Source of the DNA: Gracilibacillus orientalis
Lineage (GTDB): Bacteria; Bacillota; Bacilli; Bacillales; Amphibacillaceae
Reading direction: 5' to 3'
Assembly (NCBI RefSeq): GCF_900114645.1
Contig: NZ_FOTR01000008.1
Span: 1 to 64,000 of the forward strand
Length of the DNA stretch: 64,000 nucleotides
The position numbers and the translations under genes were made by a program. This document shows, in pieces, positions 15,907 to 24,500 of the stretch. The notes under the pieces were generated by a model. The model was not told the DNA's origin, did no database searches, and saw nothing but the letters and a program-made list of their open reading frames with translations. Numbering within the stretch: position 1 is the first letter of the stretch; each line of letters begins with the position of its first letter.

Positions 15907-17952
15907 TTACGATAGCATGTTTGGAATACTACTATCTCTCCATTTGTCATCACCTGAATCTTCTTTCATTAAAGTAAGCAACTCCTCATCCGTCAAATGA
16001 TTTTGTATATTTGTCAGCAATAAGATCTTCCTATCTTCTTCAGAATACAGAAGCTCTCTTTGCCAGTAAAAGAATCTAGGTCCTTCCCCTATAACACGGA
16101 TATAACCCATTAAATTCTTCAACACATGTGCTGTAAACTTGAAATTACTCAAACAGTCATTAGCATAAAAGCCCTTCCAGATGCCATATTCATGATTTCT
16201 CATCTCTTTATTTGCATCTGCAAATTTTTCAGAAGCCAAACCTACTTTTAAAAACGCACTCATATATTTTTTTTCAACAAAGTATGCATACGCTTCACAA
16301 AAATCTAGTGAACCTTGGATACAATACAAATGAATTTTTGTTTGTAAATATATAGTAGCATCAAACAGTGTTTTTTGTTCACCTGTCAAAGTATTACTAA
16401 CTCTGTTACACGTGTCATATAAATGAGTGAATGACTCTAAACCTCTGCTACAAGCCTGCCTAAAGTAATCTATTTGTTTATTAAATCCAACGTTCCCAGT
16501 AGCCCAAACATAATGTGACGCAGTTTCTTGATCATTTTCCATCCATTGACTTGCTAAAATCCTTACCCCATAATTATAAAATTGTTCACCGGCCTGATCA
16601 TCTTCATGTTCACCATACTTGATAGTAGCTTTGGGATATTCAGAAAAACATTCCGCAACACCATCTGCACCATCAAAGTATTCTGCCACAAATGCTTGAG
16701 CATGTGCTGCACTATTAATATTTTCACCTTCCCAAATCTTTTTGATAACGTCCAAATAAAAAACATGTGGACGTATATTGGAGGCATTTACAATCAAAAA
16801 GTCGTTTGCTCCTTTTGTAAACGCATGATGTAATTCATTATTTACCATGTCGACTGAATTAGGAAGCATTGTCATATGGCTTGCCGCTTGTAAATCATAG
16901 AACGACACATGGTAATACATGCCATGCCGACCATCTTCTCTTGGTAAGGCTGGCACTCGCGGATTAGAGTTGCCTTGCCTTCTCGAGACCATTTTTCCGT
17001 ATCCATTATCAGCCCATATTTTTATGATTTCAGGATTTAATTCGATATAACCTTCTTGATATAGTTCCATCATTTCGCCATATAAATTTGTACAACAAAT
17101 AGGGTTATCTACATATTTCTTTACCATTTCATACTGCATATTAATAAGCTCACTAATTAACGCACCTTGTTTTTGAGGTGTATCATACTCAGGATTTTCT
17201 TGCCAAAACGGATAATCTCCTTGCCCTCGAAAACCTAGATTATAAATCGTCTTATTTTCTTTCTGTTCTAATATCCCTTTCTTCCATAGTTCTTGAAACT
17301 TTTCAGCATGTTTTGTATAAGAGGCATCTAAATGTGGATATTCTCTAGTAAACATCTCTGCACCCAATGGTTCAGCATGGTGATGTGTTATCCAAAGTCC
17401 TGCATCAACTGCCTTACTTCGATATTTCCTGGAATTATTATCTGTTCCGGGGATAATCATATTACCTCCACACCTAAGTAAAGCTTCAAATGCCATATCC
17501 CAAAATTGATCTGAATCATTTTGTTGACTCACATAATCGATCAATACCTCATCATTGATAAACCAACCCCGATACTTTACGATCTTTTCTCCGGACTGAT
17601 AGGATTGTATCGGAACTTCAATTTTGTCCGTTTGCTTGATTTTCTGGTCCATCCAAAACCAAAACGGCTTTATATTCAAAAAATCACTACTTATAAAAAG
17701 TAATGCATAGATAAATCCGAGGTCATCTGATGCTCGTACTTCCATCATGTCTTTAGATAAAACGTCAATTCTATATTCCTCTTCACCTAGTAAGTTATCT
17801 TCTATCAATCTAATTTGATTATCGTTTGTATCAATTTGATCAAACACCTTCTCAAAATCACGATTTAAGATTTTGATACCGTTCCATATCGGTTTTGATG
17901 CTAGCTCAAATTTGATTGTTGTCCCTCCATTTAAATCAAAAAAGCTATCCAT
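15907..17952 (-). CDS. GH115-like alpha-glucuronidase, cytoplasmic
   Basis: The 681-residue protein looks like glycoside hydrolase family 115, which removes (4-O-methyl)-glucuronic acid from xylan and xylo-oligosaccharides. Matching segments are KYRGWFINDE (126-135), a helical stretch ending LLRCGGNMIIPG, HHAEPLG (190-196), NLGFRGQGDYPFW (238-250) and YGEMMELY (291-298). WADNGYG (313-319) follows. It has no signal peptide, so it should act inside the cell on imported oligosaccharides. It is shorter than typical secreted members (800-1000 residues), apparently through loss of C-terminal domains. The gene follows gntR by about 170 bp and ends in its own terminator. A family member with another uronic acid substrate is the main alternative. 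Confidence 0.78.
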   Translation of the reverse strand: MDSFFDLNGGTTIKFELASKPIWNGIKILNRDFEKVFDQIDTNDNQIRLIEDNLLGEEEYRIDVLSKDMMEVRASDDLGFIYALLFISSDFLNIKPFWFWMDQKIKQTDKIEVPIQSYQSGEKIVKYRGWFINDEVLIDYVSQQNDSDQFWDMAFEALLRCGGNMIIPGTDNNSRKYRSKAVDAGLWITHHHAEPLGAEMFTREYPHLDASYTKHAEKFQELWKKGILEQKENKTIYNLGFRGQGDYPFWQENPEYDTPQKQGALISELINMQYEMVKKYVDNPICCTNLYGEMMELYQEGYIELNPEIIKIWADNGYGKMVSRRQGNSNPRVPALPREDGRHGMYYHVSFYDLQAASHMTMLPNSVDMVNNELHHAFTKGANDFLIVNASNIRPHVFYLDVIKKIWEGENINSAAHAQAFVAEYFDGADGVAECFSEYPKATIKYGEHEDDQAGEQFYNYGVRILASQWMENDQETASHYVWATGNVGFNKQIDYFRQACSRGLESFTHLYDTCNRVSNTLTGEQKTLFDATIYLQTKIHLYCIQGSLDFCEAYAYFVEKKYMSAFLKVGLASEKFADANKEMRNHEYGIWKGFYANDCLSNFKFTAHVLKNLMGYIRVIGEGPRFFYWQRELLYSEEDRKILLLTNIQNHLTDEELLTLMKEDSGDDKWRDSSIPNMLS

Positions 17953-18121
17953 ACAAAATTCACTCCCTATTTATAATATATCTTCCCAAATGATTTAAAT
18001 TATTTTTCATTTTATTTATGTTAGCGCTGTGACAAAGATATTATTTAAAGACAATAGTGAATTATCATAAGCTCAGATAATTTTAATTAAAACTTGTGCA
18101 GCCTCTATAATCAAAAATTAT

Positions 18122-18799
18122 CTAAACAGTGAGGAAATATGAACTTTCACCATTTAAATCCTTTTTCTCAACATTTACTAATCCCAAATGATCATTGATT
18201 ATTTGCTCAGCCAATATAGCATCACCGTTAGAAATAGCATCAAAAATTTGATGATGTTGAGAAACAATAATGTGCCAATCATGATTAATTAACTTTCTAG
18301 ACAATTTTAATCGATCGAACTGGATATTCATTTGCTTAACCATATTCCATGTCCGAACTTTTCCACATCCCTTATATACGAGACAATGAAATTCATCGTC
18401 TAATTCTAACAGTCGTTGATATGAGCCCTTCTCTAATAAAAAATCTTGTAATGTTAAATTAGTCTCTAGCTGTAACATCATTTCTTTATCTAAGGATATC
18501 ATTGCTTCTCTAATAATTGCTTTCTCAATATTTTCTCGAACGAATCGACCTTCCTCAACTAAATCCAAATCTATTTTTTTCACAATTGAACCTATTTGAG
18601 GAAAAGTACCTAAAAGTTCTTCTTGATTCAATTGCAAAAAAGCTTCTCTCACCGGTGTTCTACTTACCTTTAATTCGTCCGCTATCTCTTTATATGATAT
18701 TTTAGTTCCAGGTACAATTTCTCCATTCATAATTTGATCTTTCAATACGTTATACACATAATCCCTTGATGAACCTCTTGCTCGATTCTCACCAGACAT
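18122..18799 (-). CDS. GntR family regulator, FadR/FCD subfamily
   Basis: The 225-residue protein has an N-terminal winged helix (YVYNVLKDQIMNGEIVPGTKISYKEIADELKVSRTPVREAFLQL, with the GntR signature). A C-terminal all-helical FCD ligand domain follows (DDEFHCLVYKGCG, later SQHHQIFDAISNGDAILAEQIINDHL), whose His and Asp residues usually hold a metal and a small acid. Subfamily members often sense uronates or related sugar acids, which fits the GH115-like gene next to it. The ATG at 18799 was chosen because GGGGAGG lies at correct spacing. The direct-repeat element copy B lies about 175 bp upstream of the start. The leader also has a small GCGGGA/TCCCGC hairpin (18886-18908). Confidence 0.88.
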   Translation of the reverse strand: MSGENRARGSSRDYVYNVLKDQIMNGEIVPGTKISYKEIADELKVSRTPVREAFLQLNQEELLGTFPQIGSIVKKIDLDLVEEGRFVRENIEKAIIREAMISLDKEMMLQLETNLTLQDFLLEKGSYQRLLELDDEFHCLVYKGCGKVRTWNMVKQMNIQFDRLKLSRKLINHDWHIIVSQHHQIFDAISNGDAILAEQIINDHLGLVNVEKKDLNGESSYFLTV

Positions 18800-18973
18800 A
18801 GCTTCCTCCCCTTCATGGTAGTATCGTAGTTTTGTAAATGGTAATTTTACTACAGTCAATTAATAGAGGATCTTTTTCGTGTGGGGCGGGATAGGAACTT
18901 TTTCCCGCTATCTTAGCTTATTTGTTATTCTGAATAATAAGATAAATTCATTATTGTATAATTATTCATTATT

Positions 18974-19038
18974 ATGTTAACTTAGTTTTGCTATCTTTTC
19001 TTTATCATTTACCTATTAATATTTATGAATTTCCGACT
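18974..19038 (-). promoter_or_regulatory. gntR promoter with direct-repeat element, copy B
   Basis: The element at 19008-19038 reads AGTCGGAA and TAGGTAAA on the minus strand, with GG pairs 21 bp apart. A -10-like TAACAT (18974-18979) begins 34 bases from the second GG, the same distance as in copies A and C. The 12 bases beyond the proximal half-site (ATGATAAAGAAA) are shared with copy C. Confidence 0.65.
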
Positions 19039-19120
19039 CTTTTAATAAAATTCAGAAATATCAATGTCGAAAATCACTGATTTCTTATTCATTAGATATA
19101 GTTTGTCAGTATCTAATAAC

Positions 19121-19160
19121 AAAAAGAATAGATCTGAGAATGGAAGCAGATCTATTCTTT
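19121..19160 (-). terminator. Terminator after the esterase gene
   Basis: A perfect 14-bp stem (19123-19136 with 19147-19160) with a 10-base loop is followed on the minus strand by five T residues, 79 bp after the stop codon. Confidence 0.85.
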
Positions 19161-19238
19161 ATTAATGAATTTCCCAAATTAAAATAGTTTGCTTATCTAT
19201 GGTGTGGGAGACTATAACAAGATTTCCGCTCTATCCTG

Positions 19239-21215
19239 TTATCCTTCAAGCATTTCTTCTACCCAAACGTGGATAATGTCTAATTGTTCGCTACTCAAAG
19301 CTTTACCTTCTTGGGCACTCACTTGATTGAGGAATGCATTCACTTGATTATCTCTTGCTTTATTTTTTCCTTTCTCTTCCGAAGCTTTTGCTTTTTCTAA
19401 TTTTGAAGTTAGCGCATTGGTGATGCCTTTACCACCATTTACGTCATTTTCATTAATAAACGCGGTCACTAATGATGATAGGTTATCATAATTAACTTCA
19501 ACCTCAATTAATCCATCGGTTGCTGACTTGAGCGCGGAAATGGCTTCTAATAGTTCTGCTTCAGTTTCAACAGTTTCTACTGCTTCTTCTGCTGGTTCAA
19601 TTGCCAACTGAAGTTCCTCAAAAGATTCTGTTGTGTAGAAATAGTTGTCATTATCAATTGCTTGAGCTTCTTCTATGATTGCCTCTAATGGCTCGGTATC
19701 AACTGGTTTACTAATGAATTTCAACCTGTCAACACGTGCCGCCTCATAATGTTCAAAATTACCCTCAATCTTTATCAAGCTACCTTTCTGTATACTAACA
19801 TTTTCGAAATTCTTATTAGTTAACGAGATGCTATCTGCTCCAGCGGAAGCTAGATCACGGTCTGCAGTCCATGAACCAATAAGAGTATCACCTACATACA
19901 GGCTGTAATTAGATTCGCCGTCATTTTCATCAAAGTAATTGACTTGAATATCATACGTACCTGATGCCTCTGCAAATGTATAACTTGCAGTTCCTGTACC
20001 TGACGAAGGAACCTTAATATTATTCAAAAACGATGCTTCTTCATTATTCTCTATCGAGTAATTTGAAAGATCCATGCTCTCAGCTTCAACTATATGTTGT
20101 GTGACAGGTAGATCTAAGTATGTCTTTAAAATAGGAATCAAATGTTTAGCTACCTTTGTGTGCCCTAGACTAGTTGGATGAACACTCTCCCCCCCTTTAG
20201 CATAATCTTCTGTATCGGGGTCTTTATAGCCTTCAAGCCATCCCGTTGTATCAACATAGTGAACCTTAGTATCACCCGCATCAATTCTCGCATCAACAGC
20301 ATTGCTAACTTCAGACTCATACCAACCGTTGAAAAGCCTTAACGCAAATATCTCAGTATTGGGGTATAAATTCCTGAGGTATGTCAAAAAGTCAATATAA
20401 TGCTGTTGAAAAAGAGCTGGTTGGGCATCAGTGTAATAATCGTTTGAGCCAAGGTTTATCACAATAGCTTTAGGAGCATACGTTGAATGGTCCCAATCTG
20501 AGCTCGTTCTGTGATAAGCGGATTTCAGTCGGGAATATGCAATTTCCATATCTACAGTAGAAGATCCATATCCATCTATGAGTGCTATACCGGGATATGA
20601 AATTTGCGTGTGCTCACTCCCCAGTAGGTCACCTACCAACCATGGGAATGCACTTGCACTCCGATATTTAGTGTCATAACCACTAGTAATAGAATCACCT
20701 ATGAATTCAATAATCTTATTGTCAGAAATCGAAGGTTCTACTGTTGTTTCTCCAGAATCAAGTAACAATCCATTGAATACAATTTCATCTCTGTGAGAGT
20801 AGGTCGCAACCTTTAACGTATGCGTTCCCGAAGGTAATCCATTAGGTGTTAAATTAACTGTCCCATTAACATCTCTGATCAACTGATCACCAGTATCATT
20901 GATATTTACAATAAGTGATACTGTTTTGTCCAACTTAAGCTGTACACTTGAACCTGTAAACCTGACCTTCATGTATGCTCCATTCCAATAACTGTGATAG
21001 GAATCTTGATCGCTTTTATCCCATCGGCCGTAATACTCTATATTTGCATCACCAGGGTGCACTGCATTTGCCGTAGTTTGGGTAGTTGTCTTAGTAACAC
21101 TCGATCCGGCTGTATGAACAGAAATTGAATTTAAACAAAGTACAGCGAACATTATAGTAAAAGTAAACCATAGGACTCTAATGGCGCCCACTTTACTCTT
21201 TTTAACAGAATACAT
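19239..21215 (-). CDS. Secreted CE2-like SGNH esterase with CBM, FIVAR and FIMAH domains
   Basis: This 658-residue exported protein has a signal peptide (about 1-36). A beta-sandwich (56-160, with YYGRWD) and an SGNH hydrolase domain (165-370) form the layout of carbohydrate esterase family 2 acetyl esterases. Catalytic candidates are S175 in GDSIT and H346 in SVHP; N258 is in GSND. Position -3 from the His is Glu, not Asp. A carbohydrate-binding module of the CBM35/CBM6 kind follows (375-502, ending AARVDRLKF). Then come a FIVAR-like helical repeat (505-572) and a C-terminal FIMAH-like domain (573-658). It probably removes acetyl groups from xylan outside the cell. The last 73 bp and the FIVAR region are nearly identical to parts of the upstream 1591-residue gene. 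Confidence 0.82.
   Translation of the reverse strand: MYSVKKSKVGAIRVLWFTFTIMFAVLCLNSISVHTAGSSVTKTTTQTTANAVHPGDANIEYYGRWDKSDQDSYHSYWNGAYMKVRFTGSSVQLKLDKTVSLIVNINDTGDQLIRDVNGTVNLTPNGLPSGTHTLKVATYSHRDEIVFNGLLLDSGETTVEPSISDNKIIEFIGDSITSGYDTKYRSASAFPWLVGDLLGSEHTQISYPGIALIDGYGSSTVDMEIAYSRLKSAYHRTSSDWDHSTYAPKAIVINLGSNDYYTDAQPALFQQHYIDFLTYLRNLYPNTEIFALRLFNGWYESEVSNAVDARIDAGDTKVHYVDTTGWLEGYKDPDTEDYAKGGESVHPTSLGHTKVAKHLIPILKTYLDLPVTQHIVEAESMDLSNYSIENNEEASFLNNIKVPSSGTGTASYTFAEASGTYDIQVNYFDENDGESNYSLYVGDTLIGSWTADRDLASAGADSISLTNKNFENVSIQKGSLIKIEGNFEHYEAARVDRLKFISKPVDTEPLEAIIEEAQAIDNDNYFYTTESFEELQLAIEPAEEAVETVETEAELLEAISALKSATDGLIEVEVNYDNLSSLVTAFINENDVNGGKGITNALTSKLEKAKASEEKGKNKARDNQVNAFLNQVSAQEGKALSSEQLDIIHVWVEEMLEG
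19244..19316 (-). repeat. FIMAH tail repeat R1, copy 1
   Basis: 73 bp identical to 21456-21528. It encodes the end of the FIMAH-like domain (AQEGKALSSEQLDIIHVW and on) in the esterase gene. Confidence 0.9.
19564..19707 (-). repeat. FIVAR repeat R2, copy 1
   Basis: 144 bp identical to 21537-21680 except for one base (19595 G, 21568 A). It encodes the start of the FIVAR-like domain. Near identity at the DNA level points to recent gene conversion or domain copying between the two secreted proteins. Confidence 0.9.
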
Positions 21216-21301
21216 TCATTTTCCTCCTTCAATTTTCACTTCCATGAATATTGAATCAACATTATGAATCAGAAATCCCCGAACACATAGAATCCGCCAA
21301 A

Positions 21302-21315
21302 TGATAACGATTACT
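21302..21315. promoter_or_regulatory. cre-like site upstream of the esterase gene
   Basis: Read on the minus strand, AGTAATCGTTATCA has one mismatch to the CcpA consensus. It lies 87 bp before the esterase start. The nearby hairpin at 21380-21416 (TTTGGGAGACTG pairing with CAGTCCCCCAAA, one mismatch) lacks a T-run. Confidence 0.5.
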
Positions 21316-21450
21316 TAATGGTGGAAGAAGGCTCTAGAGCTACACCAATGTAAACTTCAATTTATACCTATTAATTAGATTTGGGAGACTGGGATACATT
21401 CCTCAGTCCCCCAAACTATCTGACTAATAGTCTATATGTTGTAGCGCCTG

Positions 21451-21528
21451 TTACTCTTCAAGCATTTCTTCTACCCAAACGTGGATAATGTCTAATTGTT
21501 CGCTACTCAAAGCTTTACCTTCTTGGGC
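21451..21528 (-). pseudogene. Out-of-frame FIMAH tail of the 1591-residue gene
   Basis: The last 25 codons of the FIMAH-like domain (AQEGKALSSEQLDIIHVW through EEMLEE, then TAA) are intact but one base out of frame with the upstream gene, which instead stops at 21515. Shortening the A6 run at 21530-21535 by one base would join the two frames. Compared with the esterase gene, 247 bp (19317-19563) are missing and replaced by eight bases (21529-21536). Confidence 0.75.
21456..21528 (-). repeat. FIMAH tail repeat R1, copy 2
   Basis: 73 bp identical to 19244-19316. Here it lies after the stop codon of the 1591-residue frame and is read out of frame. Confidence 0.9.
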
Positions 21529-24500
21529 CAAAAAAGGTTTCAACAGTTTCTACTGCTTCTTCTGCTGATTCAATTGCCAACTGAAGTTCCTCAAAAGATT
21601 CTGTTGTGTAGAAATAGTTGTCATTATCAATTGCTTGAGCTTCTTCTATGATTGCCTCTAATGGCTCGGTATCAACTGGTAAACTTAACTGCTCAACCAT
21701 TTGTTGATACATCCCATCGACAATCTCACTGTCTGCATCGGTGTCCACGATTACAGTTTCACTATGATCACCCTGAAGTACTGTAATAGAGTAAGAGCCC
21801 TCAGGTACATGGAAGTAATATTGAAGCTCCCCACTTGTATCCGTTTTATCCTTCAATCCATAGTTGTCAGTGAGTTCATTGTATGCAGCTGTATAAATGG
21901 CACCTTCTGAGTTAGCAATTTCCACAGTAGTTTCATCAGCAACATTACCATTTAATGCTATGTCTCCAGACAAATGATACAGTTCAGGAGCAGGTGGTTC
22001 TTCTGGAATCACGGTTAATGTGTATTCTCTATAGGCAGTTCCATCTTGTGCATCTACCCTTATTGTGATAGAAGATTCCGAGGTTAATGGAATCCGGTTA
22101 GAAAATTCACCACTTTCAACTTCCTGACCATTTATTGTTAAGCCCGCTGCATCCGTATTCAATGTCGCTGCAATTTCTATTTCACCGTCAGCAGTAGTTA
22201 CCCCTTTCACAGTGTAATCTGTGTTTTCTGGTGTAAAGGAAGGATTTAACTCACCAATTGATAGATTTATATCTGTTAAACTTGTATCTTTTTGAGCTGG
22301 TGTTCTTGTCACATCAATTGTGTATGTCTCGGTTGTAACGCCGTCCTCAGCTGTTACAGTTATCGTAATCTCATTTTCACCTTCATTTAGTGAAATAGCC
22401 TGTGATTCTTGACCGTTTTCTACTTCTTCTCCGTTTACCTCAACACTTGATACGAATTGGCTTGTAGTAGTTGGTGTCACTTGAATTTCATCAACATAGT
22501 TTCCAGCATCCACTGTATATCTTGTATCCGATACCTTAGTGAGTTCACCTTGGCTTATAGCGATTGAGTCAAGAGTCGAGTCATCCTTGGCATAAGGTAC
22601 GCCTTTAATAACGCGAATATTATCCATGTAAGCTTCTACCATGTTGCTGCTAGTCGCAGACACTTCAATCTTTTCTACATCTTCAATTTGACTTCTGAAT
22701 GGTGCATTATCCCAAATCATTTGTCCATCAATAATTAAATCAAATTCTTTTGTTATGATGTTCATCACAATTTGAACGTTATACCACTTTCCTTGCTCAT
22801 AAGGCATTACAGTTTCAGAAGCTCCGCCATTATAAGCTACAATGTTACCTTTATCAAAGGCAAAGCTCACACCTTTTTGGCCATTACTACCATAAATATA
22901 TGGAATACTTACCCATGAGGGACTACCATAAATATCATTTCTCATGATATCCGCTTCTACCGTGACAATACCAGTTAATTCTTCTGGTTCATAATTCTTA
23001 GTAAATGAAGTTACTCCACTATTCGTATCACGCTTAAAGTAGAACGCTGTGTTAGTAGAATCAGTTGGATCAGTAACTACAGTTACATCGCCACCATCTT
23101 TTGAAACGTCCCAATCCACAGGCAATTGCCCAGATTCAAAATCCTCATTAATTAGATATTCTGGGTGATTCCCTGTTAGGAACAGGTCTTCTTGAGGTGC
23201 AACATGAGCAGGAAATATTTCAATATCACTTATATGATCTGGATTATATCCTTCCTTAGTAGCCTTAAGGTTGTAGCCTGCACCGTGCAAGGCGCTATCA
23301 ATTACATATTCACCAGATTCGTTAGAAACCGTAGTATACTCGGTTTCATCTTTAGCAGTTAATGTAATAGTTGCTCCAGGCAAAGGCTCGCCATGTCCAT
23401 CTCGAGCAATACCACTTATCCCACCAAATTCAGTTGTTGGTTCCATTACTAGTTCAACATTTGATAATGTATTTGTAGATTCTACATCAACAACATCAGT
23501 ACCGGAATTGTACCCGTCTTTACTTGCTGTTAAGGTATAATCTGTACCAACAGGAACATTTAATAATGAGAAATAACCTGTTTTATCTGATTTATCACTA
23601 TATGTTTGCCCGTTAATCTCAACAGAAACTTCGGCTCCTATAACTCTATTGCCATTAGTATCCTTTACTTTTCCTGTAACTGATTCAGTAGTACTATTTT
23701 CGGATCCATAATATTCAAAAGCACCAACATCTGGTGTTCCGTGATAGACTGAATTTCCTGCCATATCTTGTCCACCATTGTTTGCTACTTCAGCTCCAGC
23801 ACCAATTAATGGAGAACCTGATAATAGTTTATACCCATCTAAAGAATCTAAAGCTGGACCTGATTCCTCTGTTCCTTTTCCACCTGTATTTACAGCTGCC
23901 AGCATTGGATCGATCGTAATTGCATTCTCATCATCTGCAGGAATTGGGAAATCGGCACCATAATAACTATTATTGTTATAACTAGCACCACCACCTGTAG
24001 TGAAGACCGCATCATCTCTTGTAGAGTATAGAATGTTATTATAGATATTGTATTCGGAATTCATAAATATCCCATAACCATACACCATGTATTTACTTTC
24101 TTCATTGTAAATCGTGTTATTATAAATTTCTGCAGTTGCAGCACTATTAGAATGGAGATAAACTGGATAGCGATCCGTATTCTCAACAACATTGTAACGT
24201 ACAATGACATCTCCAAAATCGAATTGGCAAAGTAAAAATCCATCACCAGTGTCATGAACATAGTTATACTGGAACACAGTATTGGTTGTTGCTTTATCTG
24301 CGTCAATACCGTTATGATCGGCACCGCCAGCTTTTCTTCTAGTATCAAATACTTCGTTATACTGAACAACTACATCATCTGTATAATACAGCTCAATGCC
24401 TGATGTTCCTGCACCAGCAACAACATTATTCTCAATTAGTCCATCTTGAACACTTGTGAAATAAATAGAGTTACAACCGTAATCTGTATCATATTGATCT

